From an uncultured Hyphomicrobiales bacterium (GTDB taxonomy: Bacteria > Pseudomonadota > Alphaproteobacteria > Rhizobiales > Xanthobacteraceae): a DNA stretch of 9,870 nucleotides. Position 1 is the stretch's first letter. Every line of letters starts with the position of its first letter. Both the position numbers and the translations under genes were made by a program. Below the pieces are notes generated by a model. It was not told where the DNA came from. It searched no databases and saw nothing but the letters and a program-made list of their open reading frames with translations. This document shows positions 1-6,455 of this stretch, in pieces. The DNA lies in contig CAITEM010000103.1 in NCBI GenBank assembly GCA_903891395.1, forward strand, positions 1-9,870, read 5' to 3'.

Positions 1-1198
1 GCAAGGCGGTGATTGCCCCGAAAGCTTCGCCGAGCACGGCGCCAACAACATCCGCGATTTCTTCCGCATGTTCCTGCAGATGGCGGTGGTGCTGACCTAT
101 GCGGCCGCGTCGCCGGTGGTGAAAGTCGGCCGCGTCGCCGGCCAGTTCGCCAAGCCGCGCTCGTCGCCGACCGAGAAGCGCGACGGCGTCGAATTACCAA
201 GCTATCGCGGCGACATCATCAACGACAACGCCTTCACCACCGAAGCGCGTACGCCCGATCCGCGCCGCCAGCTCGACGCCTACCGGCAGTCGGCGGCAAC
301 GCTCAATCTGCTGCGTGCCTTCGCGCAAGGCGGTTACGCCAACCTCGCCAGCGTACGTCAGTGGATGCTCGGCTTCGTGAAAGATTCGCCGCAGTCGCGC
401 CGTTACGTCGAATTGTCGGATCGTATCTCCGAGGCGCTCGGCTTCATGCAGGCCTGCGGCCTCGATCTTGAGAGCCATCCCGAACTGCGCACCACCGAAT
501 TCTACACCAGCCACGAAGCGCTGCTGCTTGGCTTCGAGGAGGCCTTCACCCGCGTCGATTCCACGACCGGCGACTGGTACGCGACCTCGGGCCACATGAT
601 CTGGATTGGCGACCGCACCCGCCAGTACGATCACGCGCATATCGAATACGCGCGCGGTATCAAGAATCCGCTTGGCCTCAAATGCGGACCGTCGCTCAAA
701 GCCGACGACCTGTTGCGTCTGCTCGACGTGCTCAATCCGGACAACGAAGCCGGGCGCATGACGCTGATCGGTCGCTTCGGCGCCGAGAAGGTCGGCGATC
801 GGCTGCCGGAACTGGTCCGTGCCGTGAAGCGCGAGGGCCGGGTGGTGCTGTGGTCGAGCGACCCGATGCACGGCAACACCATCACGTCGGCCTCGGGCTA
901 CAAGACCCGGCCATTCGATCTGATCCTCAAGGAAGTGCGAAGCTTCTTCGAAGTGCATCAGGCCGAAGGCACCTATGCTGGCGGCGTCCATCTGGAAATG
1001 ACCGGACAGAACGTCACCGAGTGCACCGGCGGCGCCCGCGCGATCTCCGACGCCGATCTCAACGACCGCTATCACACGGTCTGCGATCCGCGGCTCAACG
1101 CCGAGCAGGCGATCGACATGGCGTTCATGCTCGCCGAGTTGCTCAAGAAAGAGCGCGTCGGCAACGCCAAACCGCTGCCCGCCGTGGCGGGACTTTAG
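1..1198 (+). CDS. aroG: Class II 3-deoxy-7-phosphoheptulonate (DAHP) synthase, 5'-truncated by window edge
   Basis: Cytoplasmic enzyme that condenses phosphoenolpyruvate with erythrose 4-phosphate to DAHP, the first step of the shikimate pathway. The reading frame is open from base 2 and begins QGGDCPESFAEHGANN, the class II (plant/mycobacterial type) signature; about 398 residues are visible. Class II enzymes are usually about 450-470 aa, so I estimate that some 60 N-terminal residues lie to the left. All four metal ligands known from the family are present: the Cys of GGDC (codon 14-16), the His of DPMHGNT (869-871), the Glu of HLEMTGQNVTEC (995-997) and the Asp of HTVCDPRLN (1085-1087). 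The first ATG in the window (68) is internal to the conserved core and is not the start. The C-terminus is ordinary. The symbol aroG follows the mycobacterial class II enzyme; other genomes use aroF or aroH. Class II is unrelated at sequence level to E. coli AroF/G/H, so feedback sensitivity cannot be inferred from those. Confidence 0.96.
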   Translation, partial: QGGDCPESFAEHGANNIRDFFRMFLQMAVVLTYAAASPVVKVGRVAGQFAKPRSSPTEKRDGVELPSYRGDIINDNAFTTEARTPDPRRQLDAYRQSAATLNLLRAFAQGGYANLASVRQWMLGFVKDSPQSRRYVELSDRISEALGFMQACGLDLESHPELRTTEFYTSHEALLLGFEEAFTRVDSTTGDWYATSGHMIWIGDRTRQYDHAHIEYARGIKNPLGLKCGPSLKADDLLRLLDVLNPDNEAGRMTLIGRFGAEKVGDRLPELVRAVKREGRVVLWSSDPMHGNTITSASGYKTRPFDLILKEVRSFFEVHQAEGTYAGGVHLEMTGQNVTECTGGARAISDADLNDRYHTVCDPRLNAEQAIDMAFMLAELLKKERVGNAKPLPAVAGL

Positions 1199-1215
1199 AC
1201 GGCAGGCATCAAAAG

Positions 1216-1250
1216 CAGGCGCCGCGCGTTACCAGCCATGCGCGGGCCTG
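1216..1250 (+). other. GC-rich stem-loop between DAHP synthase and nadE (possible terminator or attenuating hairpin)
   Basis: Left arm 1216-1227 and right arm 1240-1250 can pair over 11 bp: CAGGC with GCCTG (1216-1220/1246-1250) and CCGCGC with GCGCGG (1222-1227/1240-1245). There is a single bulged G at 1221 and a 12-nt loop. It lies in the 88-bp gap, 18 bases after the upstream stop codon. No run of T follows, so it is not a classical intrinsic terminator. It may instead be a 3'-end stabiliser or simply a GC-rich coincidence. Confidence 0.4.
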
Positions 1251-1286
1251 ATTGCCGTCGGGGAGGGCAGACGCTAAGTCTTTGTC

Positions 1287-3029
1287 ATGATCGCCCGCCC
1301 TTCCGATAGGCTCGCAATTGCCGTAGCCCAACTCAATTCCACTGTCGGCGACATCGCCGGCAATGCCGAGAAAGTGCGCCGCGCCCGGGCCGAGGCGGCC
1401 GCCCAAGGCGCCGATCTGGTCGTGTTCCCCGAATTGTTCATCGCCGGCTATCCGCCCGAAGATCTGGTGCTGAAGCCTGCTTTTCAGGCCGCCTGCCGGG
1501 CGGCCATCGAACAGCTCGCCCGTGAAACCGCCGAGCCGGGTCCCGCCTTGCTGGTCGGTTCGCCCTGGGTCGATGACGGCAAGCTGTACAACGCGGTGGC
1601 GTTGCTCGAGGGCGGCGCCATCACGGCGCTGCGCTACAAGGTCGATCTGCCGAATTACGGCGTGTTCGACGAGAAACGCGTGTTCGCCCCCGGGCCGATG
1701 CCCGGCCCTGTGAGTTTTCGTGGCGTGCGGCTGGGCGTGCCGATCTGCGAAGACATTTGGGGCGAGGAAGTCGTCGAGTGCCTGGCCGAAACCGGCGCCG
1801 AACTTCTGGTGGTGCCGAATGGTTCGCCGTACTGGCGGCAGAAGGGCGACACGCGGCTCAACATCGCAGTAGCGCGCGTGACCGAGCAGGGCTTGGCCGC
1901 AATCTATGTCAATCAGGTCGGTGCACAGGACGAACTGGTATTCGACGGTGTGTCGTTCGGCATCCACACCGATTGCTCGCTGGCGTTCCAGCTCGGCGGC
2001 TTCCAGGAAACCATCGTTACCACGCACTGGCTTCGGCAGGGCGGCACCTGGCGTTGCGAAAACGGGCCGATGATCGCGCCGATCGAAGACGACCGTGCCG
2101 ACTATGCGGCCTGCGTGCTAGGCCTGCGCGACTACGTCAACAAGAACGGATTTCCAGGCGTGGTGCTCGGCATGTCCGGCGGCATCGACTCCGCGCTGTG
2201 CGCGGCGATGGCCGCCGACGCGCTCGGTCCCGATCGCGTGCGCTGCGTGATGCTGCCCTACAAATACACCGCTCAGGAATCGCTCGACGATGCCGCGGCC
2301 TGCGCCAAGGCGCTCGGCGTGAAATACGAAATCACCCCGATCGCGCCGGCGGTCGAAGGCATCGAGCAGGCGCTGCGCGCGACCTTTAGCGGCCTGGCGC
2401 GGGACGTGACGGAAGAAAATTTGCAGTCGCGCGCCCGCGGCACGATCCTGATGGCGATCTCCAACAAGTTCAATCTGATGGTGGTGACCACCGGCAACAA
2501 GTCGGAAATGTCGGTCGGTTATGCCACGCTGTACGGCGATATGAACGGTGGCTTCAATCCGATCAAGGATCTGTACAAGACGCAGGTGTTTCGCCTGTCG
2601 CGGCTGCGCAATGAATGGAAGCCGGACGGCGCGCTCGGCCCGGACGGCGTCGTCATTCCGGACAACATCATCACCCGGCCGCCGACTGCGGAGCTGCGCG
2701 AAAATCAGAAGGATGAAGATTCTCTGCCGCCGTACTCGATTCTCGATCCGATTCTGGAGCGGCTGGTCGAACGTGAAGAGCCGATCTCGGCCATCATCGC
2801 GGCGGGGTTCGATCGCGACACTGTCGTACGCATCGAGCGCCTGCTCAATATCGCAGAATACAAGCGCCGCCAGGCCGCGCCGGGCGTGAAGGTGACGCTG
2901 AAGAACTTCGGCCGTGACCGCCGCTACCCGATCACCAATCGCTTCCGCGATCCTGGTACGCCGCTGCCGGCGGCCGATGCCTCGCCGGTCACCGGAAAGC
3001 CGGTGAAATCGGAAGCCTTCGATTTTTAA
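1287..3029 (+). CDS. nadE: Glutamine-dependent NAD+ synthetase
   Basis: Two-domain cytoplasmic enzyme that amidates nicotinic acid adenine dinucleotide to NAD+ using ATP and ammonia released from glutamine, the last step of NAD+ synthesis. Residues about 8-260 form the nitrilase-fold glutaminase domain with the full Glu-Lys-Cys triad: E49 in VVFPELFIAGYPPEDL, K118 in RYKVDLPNYGVFDEKR and C153 in VPICEDIWGEE. Residues about 270-575 form the ATP-pyrophosphatase synthetase domain, with the P-loop SGGIDSAL at 297-304, TTGNKSEMSVGYATLYGD at 401-418 and the GGFNPIKDLYKT stretch after it. At 580 aa it has the normal length for the bacterial two-domain form. ATG 1287 is chosen because an in-frame TAA at 1275-1277 leaves no earlier start; the GGGAGGG at 1261-1267 is about 19 bases away, too far for a normal ribosome site. 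It probably makes its own ammonia and needs no separate glutaminase. It converges with the DUF2865 gene, with three bases between the stops. Confidence 0.97.
   Translation: MIARPSDRLAIAVAQLNSTVGDIAGNAEKVRRARAEAAAQGADLVVFPELFIAGYPPEDLVLKPAFQAACRAAIEQLARETAEPGPALLVGSPWVDDGKLYNAVALLEGGAITALRYKVDLPNYGVFDEKRVFAPGPMPGPVSFRGVRLGVPICEDIWGEEVVECLAETGAELLVVPNGSPYWRQKGDTRLNIAVARVTEQGLAAIYVNQVGAQDELVFDGVSFGIHTDCSLAFQLGGFQETIVTTHWLRQGGTWRCENGPMIAPIEDDRADYAACVLGLRDYVNKNGFPGVVLGMSGGIDSALCAAMAADALGPDRVRCVMLPYKYTAQESLDDAAACAKALGVKYEITPIAPAVEGIEQALRATFSGLARDVTEENLQSRARGTILMAISNKFNLMVVTTGNKSEMSVGYATLYGDMNGGFNPIKDLYKTQVFRLSRLRNEWKPDGALGPDGVVIPDNIITRPPTAELRENQKDEDSLPPYSILDPILERLVEREEPISAIIAAGFDRDTVVRIERLLNIAEYKRRQAAPGVKVTLKNFGRDRRYPITNRFRDPGTPLPAADASPVTGKPVKSEAFDF
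2989..3006. terminator. Perfect 7-bp stem-loop in the nadE 3' end at a convergent gene junction
   Basis: TCACCGG (2989-2995), loop AAAG, CCGGTGA (3000-3006) form a perfect inverted repeat. It is inside the last codons of nadE and 27 bases beyond the stop of the opposite-strand DUF2865 gene, so it would sit in the 3' untranslated region of the minus-strand transcript. No U-run follows on the minus strand, so a factor-assisted pause/termination or 3'-end protection role is more likely than a strict intrinsic terminator. Confidence 0.4.
3006..3027 (+). terminator. Candidate weak terminator hairpin ending in a T-run at the nadE stop
   Basis: AAATC (3006-3010) can pair with GATTT (3021-3025), and GAA (3012-3014) with TTC (3018-3020). 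The loop is GCC and G3011 is bulged. T's run from 3023 to 3027, overlapping the right arm and the TAA stop. The stem is short and AT-rich at its base. It is adjacent to, and shares base 3006 with, the 2989-3006 hairpin. It is the only terminator-like element visible for the nadE transcript. Confidence 0.35.
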
Positions 3030-3032
3030 GAA

Positions 3033-4127
3033 CTAACGGACGGGTAGGAACGTCGGGCCGACGGTGCGCACCGTGCGCTTGGCCGGATCGATCTCGCCGG
3101 GCGCGTCGGCCAACGCCGCGGGATTATCGGTCGCCGGTGTTTTGGCGCGCGGGTCGGCGCGCAGCGGCTTGCCGTCGGGGCCGGTGCGCGGCGCCGACAT
3201 CTTCTTCGCATTTTGTTCGGTGACGACGACATCGCCCGGAGCAACGGTAGTGTCGGCACCTACGGCTTTGAGCGCATCGGCCCAGCTTTCGCCCGGCTTG
3301 CGGCAGGCGCAGGCCGGGTTGACCGCCTTGCGATAACTGAAGGCGTTCGGCAGCGCGCTGTAGGGCGCGCCGTTGAGCGAAACGGCCTGGGCCACTTCCT
3401 CGCCCGGGTTGTGATAGGTGAACAGCGAGACTTCCGACGCCGGACACATGCGCTGGCACGTCTGCTCGTCGTCGCGGAAGCGGTCCGGCGAGGTCGAATA
3501 CGAAATCGGATAATAAAAGCCGTCGCAGGTCCGCACGCAGATGGTGCGGAAGGTGCCGCCCATCGCGCCGGGCGCCGACGAATTGACGGTGCCGTTGCCG
3601 AACAGCTTGTCGAGGAAGCCGTCCTGTTGGCCGGCGGCCGCTGCCGAGCGATATTGCGGGCCGCATCCGCCATTGCCGAGCGCGACGAGGATCGACTGCC
3701 GTTGCGCGGCGCGTTCGGAGTTGCCGCCGTTGAGGCGCTCAAGCCCGTTCTGCATGTTTTCGAGAGCGGTGCGCTGCTGGTCGATCTGCCGGTTGAGCGC
3801 GCCGCATTGCGGCGGCGGCGTGTTGAAAATCGAGAAGAAGCCGGAATTCTCGCAGCCCGTCTTGCGGGCCTGGGCGACCTGCCGGTCGACGTCGGACTGC
3901 AGGCGGTTGACCGCTTCTTCGGCGCGCCGGATCTGATCGGCGCGCGCCGGGTCGGTGTTGCCGCTGTCGAGCGACGCCAGTTGCGCCTCCAGCCGTTGGC
4001 ACGCCGGGTTCGGCGTCTGGGCGAAGGCGGGAAATGCGGCAAGTGCGGCAATCCCGGCAAGTGCGGCAACAGCGGCAAGTTTGGCGAGGGGTCCGGTCAT
4101 GGCGCGGGACTTTAATGCGAAAGTCAT
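3033..4127 (-). CDS. Secreted Cys-rich DUF2865 domain protein
   Basis: Function unknown; predicted exported. With the ATG at 4127 the product is 364 aa. Residues 1-36 are a signal peptide with an Ala/Leu-rich core, predicted cleavage after AFPAFA. Residues about 40-155 are a Gln/Arg/Glu-rich segment likely to form coiled coil (for example RRAEEAVNRLQSDVDRQ and RQIDQQRTALENMQ). Residues about 190-290 match the DUF2865 pattern as I know it: GTFRTICVRTCDGFYYPISY, then DEQTCQRMCP, SYRKAVNPACACRKPGESW. Ten cysteines (43, 92, 108, 155, 197, 201, 224, 228, 273, 275) all lie in the mature part and could form disulfides. The tail is Pro/Lys-rich and low-complexity. The start at 4127 is preferred because its ATG overlaps the transporter stop as ATGA, implying translational coupling. 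A GTG at 4172 and an ATG at 4100 are possible alternatives; the latter also leaves a good signal peptide. The family assignment is by pattern recognition. Confidence 0.85.
   Translation of the reverse strand: MTFALKSRAMTGPLAKLAAVAALAGIAALAAFPAFAQTPNPACQRLEAQLASLDSGNTDPARADQIRRAEEAVNRLQSDVDRQVAQARKTGCENSGFFSIFNTPPPQCGALNRQIDQQRTALENMQNGLERLNGGNSERAAQRQSILVALGNGGCGPQYRSAAAAGQQDGFLDKLFGNGTVNSSAPGAMGGTFRTICVRTCDGFYYPISYSTSPDRFRDDEQTCQRMCPASEVSLFTYHNPGEEVAQAVSLNGAPYSALPNAFSYRKAVNPACACRKPGESWADALKAVGADTTVAPGDVVVTEQNAKKMSAPRTGPDGKPLRADPRAKTPATDNPAALADAPGEIDPAKRTVRTVGPTFLPVR
4037..4090. repeat. 18-bp tandem repeat, about three copies, inside a signal-peptide coding region
   Basis: The 15-mer CGGCAAGTGCGGCAA occurs exactly at 4037-4051 and 4055-4069, and a degraded third unit starts at 4073 (CGGCAAGT, then TTGGCGAG). 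The spacing is 18 bases, that is six codons. On the minus strand this encodes most of the hydrophobic core of the DUF2865 signal peptide as a six-residue periodicity (KLAAVA-ALAGIA-ALAAFP). Confidence 0.75.
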
Positions 4128-5008
4128 GGCGTTGCGAGCCTTGCCTGTGCGGCTTCTGCGCGCAGATTCCACAGCACGCCGGCAATGATGATCAGCGCGC
4201 CGAGCAGCACGAAAATATCGAGGCTTTCGCCGTAAAACATCCAGCCGACGACGGCGATCAACGGAATGCGCATGAAATCCAACGGAACCACCAGTGTCGC
4301 GTCGCCCGAGCGGAACGCGTTGCTCAGACAGTAATGCGACGTCAGGCCGGCTACTCCGACCCCGAATGCGGGCAAAATATGACGCGTGTCGAGATGCGGC
4401 AGCGCCGCCGGATCGCTGCCCAAGAGCGACAGCGGAAACTGGATCACCGCCATCCAGAAGACGATGCCGAACGTCGTCTCGGTTGCGGTCAGTTTCTTGG
4501 TCGTGATCATGGTGATGGCGTAACCGAAGGCGGCCGCGAGCACGAGAAACGCCGCCGGATGGAAGCTTGCCAATCCTGGCCGCAGGATCACCAGCACACC
4601 GACCAGGCCGAACACGACGACGCCCAGACGGCTCGGCGTCATCTTCTCGTGCAGCAGCCAGACCGCGAGCAGGGCCGTCCAGGCCGGCATCGTGAACTCG
4701 AGCGAGAACACCATGGCCAGCGGCAGCATCGTGAGGGCGAGCGCCCAGCAGAACTGCGAGGCGTAATGCACGCCGTTGCGCAGGAAATTCAGCGGCATTC
4801 GCCGCGGCCGCGTATGGATGCGCAACTCCGGCCGCACGATCAGCAAGACGGCCAGCACGAACAGCGCGACGCCGCTGCGGATCGCAAGGATCTCGAAAAT
4901 GCTCAGGCCGGCGCGCGACAATTCGCGGATCGATACCGCCATGACCGAGAACGAGAGCAAGGCTCCGGTCATCCAGAGAACGACGCGCGCGAGTTTACTG
5001 GTTGCCAC
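4124..5008 (-). CDS. EamA/DMT-superfamily inner-membrane transporter
   Basis: Predicted ten-helix permease of the drug/metabolite transporter superfamily, 294 aa, the usual length for two tandem EamA repeats. Hydrophobic segments fall at about 9-27, 38-58, 76-95, 98-119, 128-143, 152-170, 180-197, 211-229, 238-258 and 264-282. The end of the first repeat is typical: MPAWTALLAVWLLHEKMT followed by GVVVFGLVGVLVILRPG. The second repeat ends PLIAVVGWMFYGESLDIF and a final helix. The substrate cannot be told from sequence; family members export amino acids, purines or other metabolites. The start is GTG at 5008, needed to include helix 1; an ATG at 4972 would cut into that helix. No good ribosome site is visible. 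It lies 63 bases after maiA and overlaps the DUF2865 start by four bases, so it is probably in one transcript with its neighbours. Confidence 0.92.
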   Translation of the reverse strand: MATSKLARVVLWMTGALLSFSVMAVSIRELSRAGLSIFEILAIRSGVALFVLAVLLIVRPELRIHTRPRRMPLNFLRNGVHYASQFCWALALTMLPLAMVFSLEFTMPAWTALLAVWLLHEKMTPSRLGVVVFGLVGVLVILRPGLASFHPAAFLVLAAAFGYAITMITTKKLTATETTFGIVFWMAVIQFPLSLLGSDPAALPHLDTRHILPAFGVGVAGLTSHYCLSNAFRSGDATLVVPLDFMRIPLIAVVGWMFYGESLDIFVLLGALIIIAGVLWNLRAEAAQARLATP

Positions 5009-5071
5009 GGCTGGTTTCGTTATTGCGGGAGGGCTGGGAGACGGGCGGTCTAGCAGGTGAGGCGGCGCGCG

Positions 5072-5707
5072 TCACTCCGCATCCGGCTGGTTCTCGGGGC
5101 GCGCTCTGTCGAAGGCCGGCAGTTTCTGGCAGGCGGCATCGACGGCGGCAATCTTCGGGAACTTGTCGAGCGGCACCTTGAGCCGCCGCGCGTTGTACAC
5201 CTGTGGAATGAGGCAGAGATCGGCCATCGTGACGTGCGCGCCGCAGGCATAAGGCGCGGGCTCAATCATCGCCTCAATCGCGGTGAAGCCTTCGATGACC
5301 CAGTGATGATACCAGGCGTCGATGTCCGGTTGTTCGTGTTTCAGCACGCGCTTGAGATATTGCAGCGGCAACAGATTGTTCAACGGATGAATGTCGCAGG
5401 CGACGATCTGCGCGATGGCGCGCACTTTGGCGCGCTCGAGTGCGTCGGCGGGCAGCAGCGCCGGCTCGGGATGAATGTCGTCGAGATATTCGATGATCGC
5501 CAGCGATTGCGTGAGAACTTCTCCGCTGGAGAGTTGCAGCACCGGCACCCGCTTGTGCGGATTGATGGCGGCGTATTCCGGCGTGCGCTGCTTGCCGCCA
5601 TCTTTGGTGAGGTGGATCGGCGTCATCTCGTAGGGCAGGCCCTTGAGATTGAGCGCGATCCGCACCCGGTAGGCGGCGGACGAACGAAAGTAGGAATAGA
5701 GTTTCAC
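5072..5707 (-). CDS. maiA: Maleylacetoacetate isomerase (zeta-class glutathione S-transferase)
   Basis: Cytoplasmic enzyme that isomerises maleylacetoacetate to fumarylacetoacetate with glutathione as cofactor, in tyrosine/phenylalanine breakdown via homogentisate. The product is 211 aa, the normal length. The N-terminal thioredoxin-like domain (about 1-82) carries the zeta signature SSAAYRVRIALNLKG at 9-23 (with Ser 9/10 as the glutathione-activating pair), the cis-Pro site VPVL at 54-57 and the glutathione-binding QSLAIIEYLDD at 67-77. The C-terminal helical domain has the characteristic CDIHPLNNL at 104-112 and VTMADLCLIPQVYNA at 159-173. The start is GTG at 5707, where all family members begin (MKLYSYFRSS); a GGGGG sits about eight bases upstream. 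It follows the MarR gene by 44 bases on the same strand. Maleylpyruvate isomerase (gentisate pathway) is a close relative and cannot be fully excluded. Neither homogentisate dioxygenase nor fumarylacetoacetase is in the window. Confidence 0.93.
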   Translation of the reverse strand: MKLYSYFRSSAAYRVRIALNLKGLPYEMTPIHLTKDGGKQRTPEYAAINPHKRVPVLQLSSGEVLTQSLAIIEYLDDIHPEPALLPADALERAKVRAIAQIVACDIHPLNNLLPLQYLKRVLKHEQPDIDAWYHHWVIEGFTAIEAMIEPAPYACGAHVTMADLCLIPQVYNARRLKVPLDKFPKIAAVDAACQKLPAFDRARPENQPDAE

Positions 5708-5751
5708 GGCAAGGCCCCCGGCTTGAAATCCGGCCGGACCTTAGCCGAACT

Positions 5752-6273
5752 CTAGCGGGGGTCGCCACCCTTGGCGATGTCGGGGACAAGCTGCGCCGAG
5801 CGCTCAGTGAGTTTCTGCAAGGCGCGGTCAAGCGCCGCCCGCTCGTCGCTGTCGATCGTGTCCATCAACTGCTGCATGAAATCCACCGCGATCGGCGTAA
5901 GCTCGCTGTAGATGTCTTTGCCCATCGGCGAGAGCGACAAAAACGCCTCGCGCAGATCGGCCCGGTTGATGCGGCGCGCGACCAGCTTGCGGCGCTCCAG
6001 CAGGGCGACGGCGCGCGACACCTTGGTCTTGTGCATGTGGCTGTGGGCGCCGACCGCTTTCGCAGTCATCATGCCGTATTGGCCGAGCGTCACCAGGACG
6101 CGCCATTCCGGGACGCCGATCTTGTAGCGTTCGGCATAAATCCGGGACAGCGCCGCCGACACCAGGCTGGCGCAGACGTTGAGCCGATAGGGCAGAAATT
6201 CTTCGAGCTTGAGCGCGGCCTGGTCCGGGTTTGCGGACGGGACGGGGGCTCGTTGAGCACTGTGGTCGGTCAT
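5752..6273 (-). CDS. MarR-family transcriptional regulator
   Basis: Predicted dimeric winged-helix DNA-binding regulator, 173 aa, slightly longer than the typical 140-160 because of about 25 N-terminal residues. Residues about 56-118 form the winged helix-turn-helix: EWRVLVTLGQYGMMTAKAV, a recognition helix around HMHKTKVSRAVALLERRK (79-96), and a wing about 98-112 with RADLREAFLSLSPMG leading into the dimerisation helices. The wing keeps the usual Asp-x-Arg (D106, R108). Helices at about 25-50 and 120-165 make the dimer interface. The start ATG 6273 has no obvious ribosome site. It is upstream of maiA in the same direction, so regulation of aromatic/tyrosine catabolism and of itself is a reasonable inference; the ligand is unknown. 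Three inverted repeats lie between this start and 6398 and are candidate operators. Confidence 0.93.
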   Translation of the reverse strand: MTDHSAQRAPVPSANPDQAALKLEEFLPYRLNVCASLVSAALSRIYAERYKIGVPEWRVLVTLGQYGMMTAKAVGAHSHMHKTKVSRAVALLERRKLVARRINRADLREAFLSLSPMGKDIYSELTPIAVDFMQQLMDTIDSDERAALDRALQKLTERSAQLVPDIAKGGDPR

Positions 6274-6305
6274 TGCTGTGTTGCCGCGTTCCCCAGCGCC
6301 GGGCG

Positions 6306-6320
6306 GAACCTTGAGGGTTC
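6306..6320. promoter_or_regulatory. Inverted repeat upstream of the MarR gene (GAACC-N5-GGTTC)
   Basis: Perfect 5-bp arms GAACC (6306-6310) and GGTTC (6316-6320), flanked by an outer pair GGCG (6302-6305) and CGCC (6326-6329) that could extend it as a bulged RNA hairpin. It sits 33 bases upstream of the MarR start codon. It could be an autoregulatory operator or a leader hairpin; short arms make chance a real possibility. Confidence 0.3.
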
Positions 6321-6359
6321 GGTGCCGCCTTCAAGCGCATGGTAGCGACTTTGGCCGAA

Positions 6360-6377
6360 GTTGCGACCGGGCGCAAC
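6360..6377. promoter_or_regulatory. Inverted repeat upstream of the MarR gene (GTTGCG-N6-CGCAAC)
   Basis: Perfect 6-bp arms GTTGCG (6360-6365) and CGCAAC (6372-6377) around ACCGGG. The 18-bp span is the size expected for a dimeric winged-helix regulator. It sits immediately beside the AT-rich palindrome at 6380-6398. Assignment to MarR binding is inference. Confidence 0.35.
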
Positions 6378-6379
6378 CA

Positions 6380-6398
6380 GTTTGGAAATATTCTAACC
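6380..6398. promoter_or_regulatory. AT-rich imperfect palindrome, candidate MarR operator overlapping a -10-like element
   Basis: GTTTGGAAATATTCTAACC is a 19-bp dyad centred on 6389 with half-sites TTNGAA and TTCNAA; 12 of its 18 non-central positions are symmetric. MarR-family operators are often AT-rich dyads of this size. On the minus strand it contains TAGAAT (6395 to 6390), one mismatch from the -10 consensus and pointing toward the MarR gene, but no good -35 at normal spacing. It stands out as one of the few AT-rich patches in a GC-rich window. Confidence 0.4.
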
Positions 6399-6455
6399 TG
6401 AGGCTTTTGCGGGCTTTTTGCCGTCAGATGTTAAATACACAACCAAAACGTGAAA

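Noticed and set aside
194..1075. 293-aa open frame on the minus strand
   Set aside because: It lies entirely opposite the DAHP synthase gene, whose catalytic motifs are intact. High GC leaves the complementary frame free of stops; the translation shows no recognisable domain.
1209..2027. 272-aa open frame on the minus strand
   Set aside because: Antisense shadow of the nadE glutaminase domain; the composition is His/Arg/Gly-rich in the way typical of shadow frames.
3213..4115. 300-aa open frame on the plus strand
   Set aside because: Antisense to the DUF2865 gene, which has a signal peptide, recognisable domain and an ATGA junction; the plus-strand translation is Arg/Ala/Gly-rich without motifs.
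4034..5053. 339-aa open frame on the plus strand
   Set aside because: Antisense to a ten-helix EamA transporter; the translation is extremely rich in Gln, Arg, His and Asp, as expected for the complement of a hydrophobic-protein gene.
6402..6421. Near-direct repeat GGCTTTTGC / GGCTTTTTGC beside the AT-rich dyad
   Set aside because: It resembles terminator fragments but makes no stable stem on either strand followed by a T-run in the direction of a gene end.
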